Of a stretch of DNA of 64,000 nucleotides, positions 62,195 through 64,000 are shown in pieces; the first letter of the stretch is position 1, and each line of letters starts with the position of its first letter. A model generated the notes under the pieces. The model had not been told where the DNA came from. It saw nothing but the letters and a program-made list of their open reading frames with translations, and did no database searches. The stretch lies in NCBI GenBank assembly GCA_049969475.1, contig JBMFOU010000014.1, positions 11,149 through 75,148 of the forward strand. The letters run 5' to 3'. A program made the translations under genes and the position numbers. This DNA comes from UBA2030 sp049969475. GTDB taxonomy: Bacteria > Bacteroidota > Bacteroidia > Bacteroidales > TTA-H9.

Positions 62195-63733
62195 ATGCTG
62201 GTAAAAACCTATGGCAGTGCGGTCATCGGGGTCAATGCGCTTACCATCACTGTTGAAGTGAATATAGATCCGGGTATTAATTTTAGTTTGGTTGGGCTCC
62301 CCGACAGTGCAGTAAAGGAGAGTCAGCAGCGCATAGAGGCCGCTCTGACAAACAACGGTTTAAAATATCCGGGCAAACGAATTTTGGTGAACATGGCGCC
62401 TGCCGATATACGCAAAGAGGGCTCGGCCTACGATCTGACCATTGCTGTGGGTATTCTGGCTGCCAGCAATCAGGTAAGCACTTCGCGTCTCGAGCAATAT
62501 GTCATCATGGGAGAACTTTCGCTGGATGGGGAGTTGAAGCCTATTAAAGGAGCCTTGGTCATAGCTATTGAGGCCCGCAAGCAGGGATTTAAAGGATTTA
62601 TTCTTCCCGATGCCAATGCCCGTGAGGCTGCCATTGTGAGCGACCTGGAGGTGATAGGTGCCCACAATATTGCTGAGGTGGTAGGGTTTCTCAATGGATC
62701 CTTTAAAATTGAACCCACGGTGGTCAATACGCGAGAAGAGTTTTACCAGCGCCTCAATGAGTATGAATACGATTTTGCCGACGTTAAAGGCCAGGAAAAT
62801 ATCAAGCGAGCTCTTGAAATTGCTGCTGCCGGCGGACATAATGTGATACTGATTGGGCCGCCGGGATCGGGCAAGACTATGCTGGCACGAAGGTTGCCTT
62901 CCATTCTGCCTCCGCTAACCCTGCATGAAGCCCTTGAAACGACCAAAATTCACTCGGTAGCTGGGCGCCTGGGCCACAATGCTTCGCTTATCTCTGTGAG
63001 ACCCTTCAGAGCACCTCATCATACCATATCCGATGCAGGATTGGTAGGAGGCGGCACTTTCCCTCAGCCTGGTGAAATTTCCCTGGCTCAGAACGGTGTG
63101 CTTTTCCTCGATGAGCTGCCCGAATTTAAGCGAAGTGTGCTCGAAGTCATGCGCCAGCCGATGGAAGACCGAATCGTTACCATTTCACGGGCCAAACATT
63201 CGGTGGAATACCCGGCCAGTTTTATGTTGGTAGCAGCTATGAATCCCTGTCCCTGCGGATATTACAACCATCCAGAAATTGCCTGCACATGCAGCCCGGG
63301 ACAGGTTCAAAAGTACCTGAATAAAATCTCAGGTCCTTTGCTCGACCGTATCGACATTCATGTAGAAGTCACTCCGGTCCCTTTCCGCGATTTAAGTACG
63401 GTGAGAGAAGGTGAAAAGAGTGAGGTTATTAGAAAGCGGGTGGTGGCTGCGCGCAAAATTCAGGAGGAGCGTTTCAAAGACTACCCTGGTATTCACTGCA
63501 ATGCCCAGATGACTACTAAACTTCAACGAAAATTTTGTCAGATACCCTCCGATGGTCAGACCATCCTTCGTAATGCCATGGAAAAATTGGGGCTTTCGGC
63601 GCGGGCCTATGACCGTATCCTTAAAGTTGCTCGCACCATTGCCGACCTCGAGAATAGCCCGGATATTCGCACCGAACATCTCGCCGAAGCGATTCATTAC
63701 CGTAGCCTCGACCGGGAGAACTGGGGTAAATAA
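62195..63733 (+). CDS. YifB/ComM family Mg-chelatase-like AAA+ ATPase
   Basis: A 512-residue ATPase. The N-terminal ChlI-like domain (about 20-140, VNIDPGINFSLVGLPDSAVKESQQRI) is followed by a Mg-chelatase AAA+ core with Walker A GPPGSGKT (about 222-229) and Walker B VLFLDELPE, and a C-terminal ChlI_C domain (ARAYDRILKVARTIADLE). The homologue ComM is a hexameric helicase that helps DNA recombination during natural transformation. The role here is inferred from family. A near-consensus TAATTTTAC core lies 27 bases upstream. Confidence 0.94.
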   Translation: MLVKTYGSAVIGVNALTITVEVNIDPGINFSLVGLPDSAVKESQQRIEAALTNNGLKYPGKRILVNMAPADIRKEGSAYDLTIAVGILAASNQVSTSRLEQYVIMGELSLDGELKPIKGALVIAIEARKQGFKGFILPDANAREAAIVSDLEVIGAHNIAEVVGFLNGSFKIEPTVVNTREEFYQRLNEYEYDFADVKGQENIKRALEIAAAGGHNVILIGPPGSGKTMLARRLPSILPPLTLHEALETTKIHSVAGRLGHNASLISVRPFRAPHHTISDAGLVGGGTFPQPGEISLAQNGVLFLDELPEFKRSVLEVMRQPMEDRIVTISRAKHSVEYPASFMLVAAMNPCPCGYYNHPEIACTCSPGQVQKYLNKISGPLLDRIDIHVEVTPVPFRDLSTVREGEKSEVIRKRVVAARKIQEERFKDYPGIHCNAQMTTKLQRKFCQIPSDGQTILRNAMEKLGLSARAYDRILKVARTIADLENSPDIRTEHLAEAIHYRSLDRENWGK

Positions 63734-64000
63734 ATACTTATAAGGATTTAGTGTTCACGCGTATTTTACCTTCTTATATCCTGTCCTTTGGCTTTGTGGA
63801 AAAGGGGTTTTGAAATTTATTTACTTATCACTTTTGTCCTATAAAAATATAAAATTAATTATCGTGTTTTTCAATAAACAGATATTCAGGCTTTTAAAGA
63901 TTTAACTTCTTCAATTTTCAAAAGTAAGCCCCTCAAAATAACGTCGGCTGCATCCATTCATCGCAAGTTTTCTGCCAGTCCTTATCCGGGTTATCAAGCA
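63734..64000. other. Terminal intergenic region with possible start of a minus-strand gene
   Basis: The AT-rich stretch has no convincing complete gene. On the minus strand one frame is open from the window end to a stop at 63933-63935 (22 codons, ending WMQPTLF). It could be the C-terminus of a gene outside the window, but it is too short to judge. Confidence 0.3.

Noticed and set aside
62360..62839. 159-residue open frame antisense to the YifB/ComM gene
   Set aside because: The sense strand carries clear ChlI motifs; the reverse product has no recognisable features.
1..64000. Insertion sequences, prophage genes, CRISPR arrays or rRNA
   Set aside because: No transposase or integrase motif, no regularly spaced repeats and no rRNA-like sequence were recognised on either strand.

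Overview
The window comes from a member of the phylum Bacteroidota. Evidence: SusC/SusD outer-membrane pairs, type IX secretion (T9SS) C-terminal sorting domains on two secreted proteins, a GldB lipoprotein, several OmpA/PorT-like barrels, a DUF5723 protein, and repeated use of the Bacteroidota promoter core TAnnTTTG(C), which recurs in front of about twenty genes. Genes are dense on both strands, with short leaders and weak Shine-Dalgarno sequences. No rRNA, insertion sequence, phage gene or CRISPR array was seen; there is one tRNA, tRNA-Pro(GGG). Class or genus cannot be fixed from this sequence alone.

Left part (1-26,600) is mostly core genome: MarC, YebC, a large outer-membrane receptor, a universal stress protein, a serine hydrolase, DUF5723, bifunctional formiminotransferase-cyclodeaminase (histidine breakdown), a GH127 beta-L-arabinofuranosidase, GldB, and a periplasmic-sensing histidine kinase. 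A long plus-strand run follows: PorT-like barrel, nadE, maf, DUF502, surE, a 3-TM protein, lpxB and two TPR proteins. Aldose 1-epimerase and an EamA transporter end this part.

Middle part (26,671-44,081) is the most interesting: a polysaccharide-utilisation locus. A DeoR/AgaR-type repressor is divergent from agaS, a GatZ/KbaZ-like gene, a PfkB sugar kinase and a class II aldolase (GatY/KbaY-like). This is the tagatose-6-phosphate branch normally fed by galactosamine or GalNAc. It continues into an exported amidohydrolase, a lipoprotein GH36-like alpha-galactosidase/alpha-GalNAc-ase, SusC, SusD, a PKD surface lipoprotein, and a 1,074-residue T9SS-secreted DUF4874/DUF4832 protein. Inferred scheme: the secreted DUF4832 protein and surface lipoproteins bind and cut an alpha-galactosaminyl or galactosyl polymer, SusCD imports the pieces, the GH36-like enzyme releases the monomer, and AgaS, PfkB and GatYZ convert it to triose phosphates under the DeoR repressor. 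A deacetylase and a first hexosamine kinase are not present in the window. The adjacent surface lipoprotein and the secreted DUF4832 protein appear to share one CBM9-like module in three copies.

Right part (44,082-64,000): a SlyD-type prolyl isomerase, sucC without sucD, tRNA-Pro, a 795-residue T9SS cargo protein, trxB, a TonB receptor next to a ModE-type HTH regulator, DUF1003, and two envelope proteins. Then comes a three-gene photolyase cassette (an SDR lacking its catalytic Tyr, an SRPBCC protein, and an FeS-BCP-like photolyase lacking the cluster cysteines), an ADP-forming acyl-CoA synthetase, an outer-membrane protein and a YifB/ComM ATPase.

Start codons were revised wherever the TAnnTTTG promoter core lies inside or downstream of the longest open frame. 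All family names come from reading the protein sequences; no database search was run.
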